Below are positions 7,961 through 16,351 of a stretch of DNA of 64,000 bases, in pieces. Numbering within the stretch: the first letter of the stretch is position 1; each line of letters begins with the position of its first letter. The stretch is from assembly GCA_021604805.1 (NCBI GenBank), contig BQJR01000001.1, positions 784,925-848,924 on the forward strand, in the 5' to 3' direction. The DNA comes from Planctomycetota bacterium (GTDB lineage: Bacteria > Planctomycetota > B15-G4). The translations under genes and the position numbers were made by a program. The notes beneath the pieces were generated by a model. It did not search any database. It was not told the DNA's origin and saw only the letters and a list, made by a program, of their open reading frames with translations.

Positions 7961-9139
7961 ATGAACCGCTTCACCGACATCGCCGACAAGGTCGCCGACG
8001 GCACGCGCCTGAGCAGCGACGACGCGCTCTTCCTGCTGCAGTACCCCGACCTCCCCGCCATCGGGCGGCTGGCCGACAGCGTGCGCCAACGCTGGCACGC
8101 GGGCAACGAGGTCACGTACATCGTGGACCGCAACATCAACTACACGAACGTGTGCGTCACGCTGTGCAAGTTCTGCGCCTTCTACCGTCGGCCCGGGCAC
8201 GAGGAAGGCTACGACCTCCCGCTGGCCACGATCTACGACAAGATCCGCGAGACCAAAGAGCTCGGCGGCGTGCAGATCCTGCTGCAAGGCGGCCACCACC
8301 CCGACTACGACGTCGAGCGCTACGAGCAGCTCTTCCAGGGCATCAAGGCCAACGCGCCGATCCACATCCACGGCCTGTCGCCGAGCGAGATCCTGCACTG
8401 CTGCAAGGTGTCGAAGCTGCCGCTCAGCGAGGTGCTCAAGCGCATGCGCGCGGCCGGTCTCGACAGCATCCCCGGCGGCGGCGGCGAGATCCTGGTCGAC
8501 CGCGTGCGCAAGGCGATCTCCCCGCTCAAGACCATGAGCGACGAATGGCTGGGCGTGATGGAAGAAGCCCACAAGCAAGGCCTGCGCACCACGGCCACGA
8601 TGATGTTCGGTCATGTGGAAACGCTCGAGGAGCGCGTGGAACACATGCGCCGCGTGCGCGAAGTGCAAGACCGCACGGCGGGCTTCACCGCCTTCATCTC
8701 GTGGACCTTCCAGGCGCCGCACACCGAGATGGAGACCACACCGATGGTCGGCGGTTTCGATTATCTGCGCACCGCCGCCGTGTCGCGCCTGTTCATCGAC
8801 AACATCGAGAACTTCCAAGCCAGCTTCGTCACTCAAGGCATCGACCTCGCTGGGCTCTCGCTTCGCTACGGCATGAACGACCTGGGCTCCGTGATGATCG
8901 AGGAGAACGTGGTGTCGGCCGCGAACTGCGAGTGCTTGGCGCAGATCAGTGAGCTCGAGAAACAGATCCGCGCGGCCGGCTTCACGCCCGCTCGGCGCAA
9001 CATGTTCTACGACCGAGTCGACGAGACGGGCGCGCCGCTGCGCCGTCACCACGATCTCGCTTGGTCGCAGAAGCACGGCGCCGGCGACGTGCGTCCGCCC
9101 GAGCTGGAAGCCGCCTTCGCGGGGGCCGGTGTAGGCTGA
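7961..9139 (+). CDS. mqnC: cyclic dehypoxanthinyl futalosine synthase (menaquinone biosynthesis)
   Basis: A radical SAM enzyme of the futalosine menaquinone route that cyclises dehypoxanthine futalosine. The 392-residue protein carries the CxxxCxxC cluster motif CVTLCKFC (Cys65, 69, 72), preceded by DRNINYTN and followed by LQGGHHPD, HIHGLSPSE, GLDSIPGGGGEIL and TTATMMFGHVE, all typical of MqnC/MqnE. GGGGEIL, SWTFQAPHTE and EENVVSAA favour MqnC over MqnE. I choose ATG 7961 rather than the in-frame ATG 7943 because the -10 candidate TAGAGT ends 8 nt before it, which would place the transcription start at the ATG. The partner enzyme mqnE lies 2.8 kb downstream on the same strand. Confidence 0.95.
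   Translation: MNRFTDIADKVADGTRLSSDDALFLLQYPDLPAIGRLADSVRQRWHAGNEVTYIVDRNINYTNVCVTLCKFCAFYRRPGHEEGYDLPLATIYDKIRETKELGGVQILLQGGHHPDYDVERYEQLFQGIKANAPIHIHGLSPSEILHCCKVSKLPLSEVLKRMRAAGLDSIPGGGGEILVDRVRKAISPLKTMSDEWLGVMEEAHKQGLRTTATMMFGHVETLEERVEHMRRVREVQDRTAGFTAFISWTFQAPHTEMETTPMVGGFDYLRTAAVSRLFIDNIENFQASFVTQGIDLAGLSLRYGMNDLGSVMIEENVVSAANCECLAQISELEKQIRAAGFTPARRNMFYDRVDETGAPLRRHHDLAWSQKHGAGDVRPPELEAAFAGAGVG
9132..9137 (+). promoter_or_regulatory. -10 element candidate for the MBOAT gene
   Basis: TAGGCT overlaps the last codons of mqnC and would give a leader of about 58 nt before the ATG at 9202. Confidence 0.35.
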
Positions 9140-9201
9140 CTCGACTCCTTCCGCCCCGCCATTGAGCCACTCGGCGCGGGCCCCCGACACCTCGAGCCGC
9201 C

Positions 9202-10650
9202 ATGCTTTTCAGCACCCCCGTGTTCCTGTTCGGCTTCCTGCCGATCGTGCTGCTGCTCTACGGCTTGATGCCGAAGCGCTTCAGCAACACGGTGCTGCTC
9301 AGCGCGAGCCTGCTGTTCTACGCCTACGGCGCCAAAGAAGTCGTGCTCGCGATGTTGGGCTCGATCACGGTCAACTGGCTGCTCGGCCTGAGCATCGCGA
9401 ACCACTTGGGCACCGCGCGCGCTCGGCTCGGCGTGGCGCTGGCCGTGAGTTTCAATCTCGGCATGCTCGTGTACTTCAAGTACACGAACTTCCTGGTGGA
9501 GAACGTGAACGCCTTGGCCGAGAGCCTGGGCGCCGAGCCCTGGGACGTGGCCTACGTGCTGCTGCCCATCGGCATCTCGTTCTTCAGCTTCCAAGCCATG
9601 TCCTACGTGATCGACGTGGCCCGCGGCGACGCCCCGCCGCAACGCAACCCGGTCGACTTCGCGCTCTACATCGCGCTCTTCCCGCAGCTGATCGCCGGAC
9701 CGATCGTGCGCTACGCCGACATCGCGCGGCAGCTCGGTGAGCGCCGCGTCACGGCGCCGGGTTTCGCCGAGGGCGTGCGTCGCTTCCTGATCGGCCTGGG
9801 CAAGAAGATGTTGCTCGCGAACACCGTGGCGCAGGTGAGCGACGAGCTCTTCGCGCTGCCCGCGAGCTCACTCAGCACGTCGCTCGCCTGGCTGGCCGTG
9901 CTGTGTTACTCGCTGCAGATCTACTTCGACTTCTCGGGCTACTCCGACATGGCGATCGGCCTGGGTCACATGTTCGGCTTCCGCTTCCTCGAGAACTTCA
10001 ACTACCCGTACATCGCGCGCTCGATCACCGAGTTCTGGCGCCGTTGGCACATGTCGCTCTCGAGCTGGTTCCGCGACTACCTCTACATCCCGCTCGGCGG
10101 CAACCGCGGCTCACGCGGCGCCACGCTGCGCAACCTGATGCTCGTGTTCTTGCTCTGCGGGCTGTGGCACGGCGCGAGCTGGAGCTTCGTGGTCTGGGGT
10201 TTGTTCCACGGCAGCTTCCTCGTGATCGAACGCGTGGCGTTGTCGGCGCAACTCGCGCGCCTGCCGCGGGCCCTGCGACACGTCTACACGCTGCTCGTGG
10301 TGATGGTGGGTTGGACCTTCTTCCGCGCGGAGACGCTCGAGCAAGCGCTCACGCTGCTGGGCGCCATGGCAGGCTTCGCGCGCGCACCCGACCCCTCGCT
10401 GAGTGTGGCGCTCTCCACCGACGCGCTGCTGCTCTGGACGCTGGGCGCCGCGATCTTGGGCTGCGTGCCTTGGTTGCCGCGCGTGCGCACCTGGCTCGCG
10501 CAACCGACGTCGCGGAACGGCGCGCCCTCGGCGGGCTTGCGCGCGGCGCTGGCCACCGGCGGAACGCTCGCGCTGCTCGTCGTCTTCTTGGGCTGCGCGA
10601 TGTTCATGGCGGCCGGCACACACAACCCGTTCATCTACTTCCGGTTCTGA
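9202..10650 (+). CDS. MBOAT family O-acyltransferase (AlgI-like)
   Basis: A 482-residue polytopic membrane protein of the membrane-bound O-acyltransferase family. It transfers acetyl groups across the membrane for modification of an exported polysaccharide. Family marks seen are FSTPVFLFGFLPIVLLLY at the N-terminus, FFSFQAMSYVIDVARG, FPQLIAGPIVRY, YFDFSGYSDMAIGLG, TEFWRRWHMSLSSWFRDYLY with PLGGNR, and the catalytic histidine in LLCGLWHGASW (His323). The length is normal for AlgI/DltB-type proteins. The next gene starts 5 nt after the stop and encodes an AlgX/AlgJ-type partner. The glycan acetylated is unknown: no polysaccharide synthase gene is nearby. Confidence 0.9.
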   Translation: MLFSTPVFLFGFLPIVLLLYGLMPKRFSNTVLLSASLLFYAYGAKEVVLAMLGSITVNWLLGLSIANHLGTARARLGVALAVSFNLGMLVYFKYTNFLVENVNALAESLGAEPWDVAYVLLPIGISFFSFQAMSYVIDVARGDAPPQRNPVDFALYIALFPQLIAGPIVRYADIARQLGERRVTAPGFAEGVRRFLIGLGKKMLLANTVAQVSDELFALPASSLSTSLAWLAVLCYSLQIYFDFSGYSDMAIGLGHMFGFRFLENFNYPYIARSITEFWRRWHMSLSSWFRDYLYIPLGGNRGSRGATLRNLMLVFLLCGLWHGASWSFVVWGLFHGSFLVIERVALSAQLARLPRALRHVYTLLVVMVGWTFFRAETLEQALTLLGAMAGFARAPDPSLSVALSTDALLLWTLGAAILGCVPWLPRVRTWLAQPTSRNGAPSAGLRAALATGGTLALLVVFLGCAMFMAAGTHNPFIYFRF

Positions 10651-10654
10651 TCGC

Positions 10655-11839
10655 GTGGACGTCGACCCAGCCCCTCCCCCCCGCTTCACGCGCGCGCTGC
10701 AGGCGCTGCTGGTCGTGGCCTTCTTGGCAGGCATCGTCACGCCGGGAGTGAGCTTGTTGCTGGACCCCGAGTCGCAAGCTGCACGCGAGGCGATCCTGCG
10801 TGAGACGCGCAAGCCCGCCCAAGCTCCCGAGCTGCCGCGCGACCTCGCCAGCCTCGACGCCTTCCCCGCGCGCTTCGAAGCCTGGTTCAACGACTTCATG
10901 GGACAACGCGCCACGCTCATCCGCTGGCACAACGCGCTCAAGTTGCTCGTGTTCGGCGTGAGCCCGAGCGACACCGTGCTGCTCGGGAGAGACGGTTGGA
11001 TGTTCTACAACCACCCCGAATCGATCGCCGAGTACCGCGGGCTGCGTCCGTTCAGCGAGGCCGAACTCGACGCTTGGCAAGCGGCACTCGAACAACGCGC
11101 GAGTTGGCTGGCGGCGCGCAACTGTCGCTACCTGTTCGTGGTCGGCCCGAGCAAGCACACGATCTACCCCGAGAAGATGGTCGACGCGCAGACGCAACTC
11201 ACGGCCACGCGTCGCCTGGACCAGTTGCTCGAACGCCTGCGCACGCGCAGCAAGGTGGCCACGCTCGACCTGCGCCCGGCGCTGCTCGCCGCCAAGTCGG
11301 ACGCCCTGCTCTACTACCCGCACGGCACGCACTGGAATCCACTGGGCGGCTACTACGCCTACGCCGCGATCATGAGTGCGTTCGCCAAGGACGACCCGCG
11401 CTTCGCGCCGAAGCCCATCGAGGCCTTCCGCCTGCGCGAGCAGAACGGCTTGGCCGACAGTTGGGCGCGCAAGCTGCACCTCGGCGACCTCGTCACGCAC
11501 GAGTACACCACGGTGTATTACACGGGGCCGAACAAGGCGGCGCTCGTGGAGGCTCCGCACTTGTCGCGCTACTGGGAGGCGTACACCACCACGGCCGACG
11601 GCTCGGGTGGACAGCTGCGCGGCATGCTCTGGCGCGACTCCTTCGGCGACAACATCCGCAAGCTGCTCGCGCTGAACTTCTCGCGCTTCACGGTCGGCGT
11701 GAATGGTCGTTGTCCGCCGGAAGAGCTTGCGATGGCCGTGATGCGGGAGCAGCCCCAGGTGCTCATCGACGAGCTCGTCGAGCGCGCGCTGCTCGATCCG
11801 CCGCCCGAGCCGCTGCCCGGAAACCCACGCGCGCGCTGA
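10655..11839 (+). CDS. AlgX/AlgJ-like SGNH acetyltransferase-family protein
   Basis: A 394-residue protein with one N-terminal membrane anchor (residues about 13-36) and an SGNH-type extracytoplasmic domain of the AlgX/AlgJ class, which passes acetyl from the MBOAT protein to the polysaccharide. Motifs seen are LLGRDGWMFY, GPSKHTIYPEKM, HGTHWNPLGGYYAY (residues 223-236) and MLWRDSFGDN with the candidate nucleophile Ser329. In AlgX the histidine block reads DxHW; here a Gly occupies the Asp position (HGTHW), so the catalytic triad may differ. The start is GTG at 10655, only 4 nt after the MBOAT stop, so the two are surely one transcription unit. An upstream ATG in frame lies deep inside the MBOAT gene. 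Confidence 0.8.
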   Translation: MDVDPAPPPRFTRALQALLVVAFLAGIVTPGVSLLLDPESQAAREAILRETRKPAQAPELPRDLASLDAFPARFEAWFNDFMGQRATLIRWHNALKLLVFGVSPSDTVLLGRDGWMFYNHPESIAEYRGLRPFSEAELDAWQAALEQRASWLAARNCRYLFVVGPSKHTIYPEKMVDAQTQLTATRRLDQLLERLRTRSKVATLDLRPALLAAKSDALLYYPHGTHWNPLGGYYAYAAIMSAFAKDDPRFAPKPIEAFRLREQNGLADSWARKLHLGDLVTHEYTTVYYTGPNKAALVEAPHLSRYWEAYTTTADGSGGQLRGMLWRDSFGDNIRKLLALNFSRFTVGVNGRCPPEELAMAVMREQPQVLIDELVERALLDPPPEPLPGNPRAR

Positions 11840-11926
11840 GTTCCCGAGCGGCTGCGGTCACGCCGCGCGGGTCAGAGCGCACCCACGAGCCGCGCTCTGC
11901 GGTCGACCACCCCCCCGCGCGCTCGC

Positions 11927-11932
11927 TATGAT
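11927..11932 (+). promoter_or_regulatory. -10 element candidate for mqnE
   Basis: TATGAT, the closest match to the TATAAT consensus in the window, lies in the 139-nt gap before mqnE. It would give a leader of roughly 40 nt. Confidence 0.5.
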
Positions 11933-11978
11933 CCAGGGTTCGCTGATCGCCCGAACTCATCGCTGAGCGTCCCGCCCC

Positions 11979-13169
11979 ATGAACAGCGCCGCACCGCACT
12001 TGGCACCCGGCCTGCGCCCCTTCGAACGTGGTCCCACGAACCCCGGCCCCGAGGCGGGCTTTCCTGTGCGCGACGAGCTGCTCGACAGCCTGGCGCCCGA
12101 CCTCGCGCCGCTGCGCGACAAGGTGCTCGCCGGCACGCGTCTCAGCTTCGAAGACGGTCAGACCCTGTTCGCCACCAGCGACGTGCACGGCCTCGCCGCG
12201 CTGGCGAACTACGTGAACGAATCGCTCAACGGCAACCGCGCCACGTTCACCTTCAACCGTCACCTGAACTACACGAACAAGTGCCAGTACCGCTGCATGT
12301 TCTGCGCGTTCCGTCGTGATGGCGACGAAGCCGACACGGTCGTGATGGACATGGACTACGTGCGCGAACACCTCACGGCCAACTTCAGCGACGGCATGAA
12401 AGAGGTGCACGTCGTCGGCGGCATCAACCCCGACCTGCCCTTCGACTACTACACCGAGCTGTTACGCACGATCAAGGAGACGCGGCCCCACCTGCACGTG
12501 AAGGGCTTCACCATGATCGAGCTCAACCACTTGGCGGAGATCTCCGGCAAGCCGGTGGAGTGGGTCGTGGAGGCGCTGCGCGAAGCCGGGCTCGACTCCT
12601 GCCCGGGCGGCGGCGCCGAGGTGCTCTCGCCGCGCGTGCACCGCAAGCTCTACAACGGCAAGCTCCCGCCCGAGGAATGGATCGCCACGGTGAAGAAGGT
12701 GCATCGCGCCGGCCTGCACACCAACGCCACCATGCTCTTCGGTCACATCGAGACCACCGACGAGCGCCTCGACCACATGGTCGCGATCCGCGGTGTGCAG
12801 GAAGAGACCGGCGGCTTCCTGCAGTTCATCCCGCTCGTGTTCCATCCCGAGAACACGCCGCTGCAACGCCTGGGCAAGACCACCGGCCTCGACTCGCTGC
12901 GCACGCTCGCGGTGTCACGTCTGATGCTGGACAACGTGCCGCACATCAAGGCCTACTGGATCATGCTCGGCCTGCGCATCGCGCAACTCGGTCTGCTGCA
13001 TGGCGCCGACGACATCGACGGCACCGTGGTCGAGGAACACATCACGCACGACGCCGGCGCGACCACGCCGCAAGGCCTGTCCACCGAGGAACTCGCCGGC
13101 CTGATCCGCGAGACCGGCCGTCAACCCGTGCTGCGCGACACGCTCTACACCGAGCTCCAGGCGGTCTGA
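11979..13169 (+). CDS. mqnE: aminofutalosine synthase (menaquinone biosynthesis)
   Basis: A radical SAM enzyme that joins the enolpyruvyl-benzoate product of MqnA to SAM-derived adenosine to make aminofutalosine. The 396 residues include NRHLNYTNKCQYRCMFCAF with CxxxCxxC at Cys102, 106 and 109, then VVGGINPDLPFDYY, GLDSCPGGGAEVLS, LHTNATMLFGHIET and FIPLVFHPENTPL. These match MqnE rather than MqnC. It belongs with mqnC (7961) in the same pathway, although an O-acetylation gene pair stands between them. MqnA, MqnB and MqnD are not in the window. Confidence 0.95.
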   Translation: MNSAAPHLAPGLRPFERGPTNPGPEAGFPVRDELLDSLAPDLAPLRDKVLAGTRLSFEDGQTLFATSDVHGLAALANYVNESLNGNRATFTFNRHLNYTNKCQYRCMFCAFRRDGDEADTVVMDMDYVREHLTANFSDGMKEVHVVGGINPDLPFDYYTELLRTIKETRPHLHVKGFTMIELNHLAEISGKPVEWVVEALREAGLDSCPGGGAEVLSPRVHRKLYNGKLPPEEWIATVKKVHRAGLHTNATMLFGHIETTDERLDHMVAIRGVQEETGGFLQFIPLVFHPENTPLQRLGKTTGLDSLRTLAVSRLMLDNVPHIKAYWIMLGLRIAQLGLLHGADDIDGTVVEEHITHDAGATTPQGLSTEELAGLIRETGRQPVLRDTLYTELQAV

Positions 13170-13194
13170 GTCGGCGGACGCCGCGCGACCGCGC

Positions 13195-14487
13195 TCAGAA
13201 CGACGTGTTGAACACCGGCAACCAGCGCAACCAGGTCGGGTTCTCGGGCACGTAGTTGAGCAGGCCGATCAGGTAGCCGTTCTCCGCGCCGAGCACGCGG
13301 TTGAAGCCCCCGACGGTGATGCCGCGCAGCTCTTCGGCGACCTCGTTCACGAGACCGAACTGCAAGCCCCGCGCACGGCGGCTCAGGTTCACGAGACCGC
13401 CGACGCCCAGGCCCGTCAACTCCTCGCAGTGCAACAGGCCGCCGGCCACGGCGAGGCCGCGTACGTGCCCCTTGTTCGTGGCCAGCAGACCGCCGAGCAC
13501 GAGGCCGTTCGCGTCGCCTTGCACCGCGCTGCCGAGGCCGCCGAGGGTGAGGCCTGTGCTGTCGTCGTCGACCCAGGTGCCGAGCGCCCCCAACATGAGT
13601 CCACGTGAGCCTGGGCCGGAGAGCGCGACGGCGCCGAGCTGAGCACCCAGGGTGCGCTCGACCGCGACGTTCGCGATCCCGACCTGGATCCCGCGCACGT
13701 CGCCGCGCGTGAGGTTCGCCAGCCCGCCCACCTGCAAGCCGGCGAGATGCCCGCCGTTGGTGTTCACGATGCCAGCGAGTTGCACGCCCCGCACGCCACC
13801 GATGTGCGTGTTCGCGATGCCACCGACGGCCAAGCCGTGGAGCTGATCGGGCCCCCATCCGCCTTCGGGGAGCGGCGCGAAGGCAGCTCCCTCGCGGCGC
13901 AGCAGGGTCGCGTTCTCGAGCGCCGCCACGTTGCCCACGCCCGAGACGAACACGCCCACCGCCGGACCGCGCGCAACTTGCGCGCCCACCGAGAGCCCCA
14001 CGCCCGCCAAGCGTCGTGACTTCGCGAGCACGCCGCCGAACCAGAGGCCGCGCAGCGCGGCGCGCGCGCGCACCATCACGAGGCCGAGCGAAACACCGTT
14101 GACCTCGTCGGCGCGGGGCCCCCAGAGCCCCAGTGAGAGCGCGTCGATGCGTCCGTCGACATTCGGACCCGGCTTCCAGAGCGTGACGTTCAGTCCGCGT
14201 ATCTCGCGCAGGGCTGCGTCGCGCCAGTTGAACCGCACGCCGTGCCAGACGCTCGCATTCCCGAAGCTCAGCCCGTGCTGCCGCCAACCGAGATCGAGGC
14301 TCGCATGGGAGGCCTCACTCTGCGCTGCGCGGAGCGCCTCGAGGTCCTCCGAGTTGAGCAGCCGGAAGAACTCGGACTCGTCGCGACCCAGGTTGCCGAC
14401 GTCGGGGAGGTCCGTGACTTGCGCCGCAGCGCTCGCCACGAGCCCCAAACACGCAGCCACTGTTCCGAACACGAGCTTGAGCTTCAT
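13195..14487 (-). CDS. surface-repeat protein, outer-membrane barrel-like (paralogue 1)
   Basis: A 430-residue exported protein with signal peptide MKLKLVFGTVAACLGLVASAAAQ. The body is built of ~20-residue units with pattern G-L-x-V/L-G-G-L-x-N-x(4-6)-G-x-x-R-G-V/I-Q, for example VRGVQLAGIVNTNGGHLAGL and LQVGGLANLTRGDVRGIQVG. It resembles the LA_2272-type surface repeats described in Leptospira and other diderms. The protein ends NPTWLRWLPVFNTSF; a terminal Phe is the usual last residue of outer-membrane beta-barrels. The paralogue at 14580-16154 shares the segments SLDLGWxxHGLSFGNA, WHGVRFNWRD and LSLGLWGPRAD, plus the same ending. No enzymatic motif is seen. The function is unknown; an outer-membrane or surface location is inferred. 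Confidence 0.75.
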   Translation of the reverse strand: MKLKLVFGTVAACLGLVASAAAQVTDLPDVGNLGRDESEFFRLLNSEDLEALRAAQSEASHASLDLGWRQHGLSFGNASVWHGVRFNWRDAALREIRGLNVTLWKPGPNVDGRIDALSLGLWGPRADEVNGVSLGLVMVRARAALRGLWFGGVLAKSRRLAGVGLSVGAQVARGPAVGVFVSGVGNVAALENATLLRREGAAFAPLPEGGWGPDQLHGLAVGGIANTHIGGVRGVQLAGIVNTNGGHLAGLQVGGLANLTRGDVRGIQVGIANVAVERTLGAQLGAVALSGPGSRGLMLGALGTWVDDDSTGLTLGGLGSAVQGDANGLVLGGLLATNKGHVRGLAVAGGLLHCEELTGLGVGGLVNLSRRARGLQFGLVNEVAEELRGITVGGFNRVLGAENGYLIGLLNYVPENPTWLRWLPVFNTSF

Positions 14488-14579
14488 GACACGTCGTCCA
14501 TCGAGAATCGAACGTGCCAGTGTTCCACATGACGCGCGGTGAGCCCAGCCAGCCACGCGCGCGACGGCTGCCCGCGCGC

Positions 14580-16154
14580 TCAGAATGACGTGTTGAAGAG
14601 CGGCAGCCAGCGTGCCCAGGCGGGGTTGCTCGGCACGTGGTTGAGCACGCCGATCATCGCGCCCGACGCCTCGCCCTCGACCTCGTTGTAGGCGCCGATC
14701 ATCAGGCCGTTGAGCGACGTGTGCACCTCGTTCCACAGGCCGACCTGCACGCCCGTGCTGCTGTGACTCTCGGCCTTGAGACCGCCCACGGCGAAGCCCG
14801 TGAGTGCGGGCGAGTAGAAGCCGCCAAAACTCAGGTAGAGCCCGTTGGCGGGGCCGTTGTTCACGTTGGCCAAGCCGCCCAAGAAGAGTCCGCGACTCGG
14901 TCCGTTGCTGAAGTTCGCCACGCCGGCTCCGAAGATGCCGGTGGCTCGGCCGTTGTTCACGTTGGCGATGCCGCTGACGTGCAAGCCTTCCGCGTAACCG
15001 TTCGACACGTTGGCGAGTCCGCTCAGGGCCACACCCTGCAGGCCGCCGTTGCTCACCGTGGACAGCCCGCTCGCGACCACACCGCGCAGCGTGCCGTTGT
15101 GCACGCTCGCCAAGCCGCTCAGCTCCACGCCGTCGACGCTGCCGTTGACCACGTTGGCCAGGCCGGACAGCTGCACACCGCGCACGCTGCCGTTGGTGAC
15201 GTTGGTCAGCAGCGAGGCCTGCGCGCCGTTGAGCCCGCCCGTGGTCACGTTGGCCATGCCGGCCAACTGGACGCCGTGCACCTGGCCGCCACGCACGTTG
15301 GCCAAACCCGCCACGGCGACGCCGTGCAGAGCATCTGCACCGTGCACCAACTCGAAGCGTTGGCCGGCGCGCGCCACGGCCTCACTGACGCGCTTCATCT
15401 CCTCCCGCGCGTGGGCAACGAGCTCGTCCTCGTTCAACGACTGGTTCTCGGCGCGCGCCTCCTCGAGTTCGTCGTCGATGTCGTCGAAGGCCTCGTCGAA
15501 CTGAGACTCCTTCAGGCCCCCGGCCGACGCGTTGACGAGACCCGAGAGGAACACGCCGCGCGCCCCGCCGCGCGCGACCTGCACGCCCAAGCTGGCGCCC
15601 ACGCCGAGCATCTCCCCCCCCTCGGCGCCCAGGCCACCGAGCCAGATGCCACGCAGGTGCTCGCGGCCGCGCACCGTGGCGAGCCCCACGGACACGCCGG
15701 TGAGGTCGTCGGCACGCGGGCCCCAGAGGCCCAGCGAGAGCGCGTGGATGCTGCCGTCGATGTTTGCCTGCGGCTGCCAGAGCGTGACGTTGATGCCGCG
15801 GATCTCGCGCACCGCTTCGTCGCGCCAGTTGAAGCGCACGCCGTGCCAGACGGCGGCATTGCCGAAGCTGATGCCGTGGTTCGCGAAGCCGAGGTCGAGG
15901 CTGCCGTGCCCGGCCCCGGCCTGCTCGACGCGCAGCTGCTCGAGCTCGGCTTCGGTGTACATCTCGAAGATCGTCTCGTCGGGAACCACCTCCAGTTCCA
16001 GATCCATCGAGCTGCTCGAGGTGAAGGTCTCCGAGCTGCTGCTGACGCTCACCGTGCCCCCCGGCTCGGCCGGATCGTCCTGCGCCCGCAGGGAAGCAGC
16101 GCTCACGGCCCCGAACAACGCGGCCCCCAACACGACAGGCATCACTCGCAGCAT
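14580..16154 (-). CDS. surface-repeat protein, outer-membrane barrel-like (paralogue 2)
   Basis: A 524-residue exported paralogue of the gene at 13195. The start ATG at 16154 has GGGAG about 8 nt upstream and begins a signal peptide ending SAASLRAQ; an upstream in-frame ATG would prepend a charged stretch and is rejected. The repeat array is longer and more regular, with about a dozen units such as VQLSGLANVVNGSVDGVELS and LHVSGIANVNNGRATGIFGA. It is interrupted by a charged helical insertion (about residues 208-262, with DEAFDDIDDELEEARAENQS) that may form a coiled coil. It ends NPAWARWLPLFNTSF. The 92-nt gap to the next gene suggests tandem duplication within one operon. Confidence 0.75.
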   Translation of the reverse strand: MLRVMPVVLGAALFGAVSAASLRAQDDPAEPGGTVSVSSSSETFTSSSSMDLELEVVPDETIFEMYTEAELEQLRVEQAGAGHGSLDLGFANHGISFGNAAVWHGVRFNWRDEAVREIRGINVTLWQPQANIDGSIHALSLGLWGPRADDLTGVSVGLATVRGREHLRGIWLGGLGAEGGEMLGVGASLGVQVARGGARGVFLSGLVNASAGGLKESQFDEAFDDIDDELEEARAENQSLNEDELVAHAREEMKRVSEAVARAGQRFELVHGADALHGVAVAGLANVRGGQVHGVQLAGMANVTTGGLNGAQASLLTNVTNGSVRGVQLSGLANVVNGSVDGVELSGLASVHNGTLRGVVASGLSTVSNGGLQGVALSGLANVSNGYAEGLHVSGIANVNNGRATGIFGAGVANFSNGPSRGLFLGGLANVNNGPANGLYLSFGGFYSPALTGFAVGGLKAESHSSTGVQVGLWNEVHTSLNGLMIGAYNEVEGEASGAMIGVLNHVPSNPAWARWLPLFNTSF

Positions 16155-16338
16155 CGCTCTCGCTCCCAAGTTCGGTTCCAGGTCGGTCTCAACACGTTGG
16201 CTCCGGCGCGCCACGCTGGAGTGACCCTCCGCGAGTCGGCGCCGTGAGTTCGCCCGGCAACGAGCAGCATCGCCGAGCGGTTCCCGAACAGCACCGAAGC
16301 CTTCATGGCGCGACCCTGACGACCACGACGCCGCGCGG

Positions 16339-16344
16339 TAGGCT
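16339..16344 (+). promoter_or_regulatory. -10 element candidate, leaderless type
   Basis: TAGGCT is followed by exactly 7 nt and then the ATG at 16352. No ribosome site is present, so transcription would begin at or next to the A of the start codon. Confidence 0.5.
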
Positions 16345-16351
16345 GCGTCAC

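Noticed and set aside
10403..11839. Long version of the AlgX-like gene starting inside the MBOAT gene
   Set aside because: The extra 84 residues are an out-of-frame reading of the MBOAT C-terminus. The GTG at 10655 directly follows the MBOAT stop and begins before the membrane anchor.
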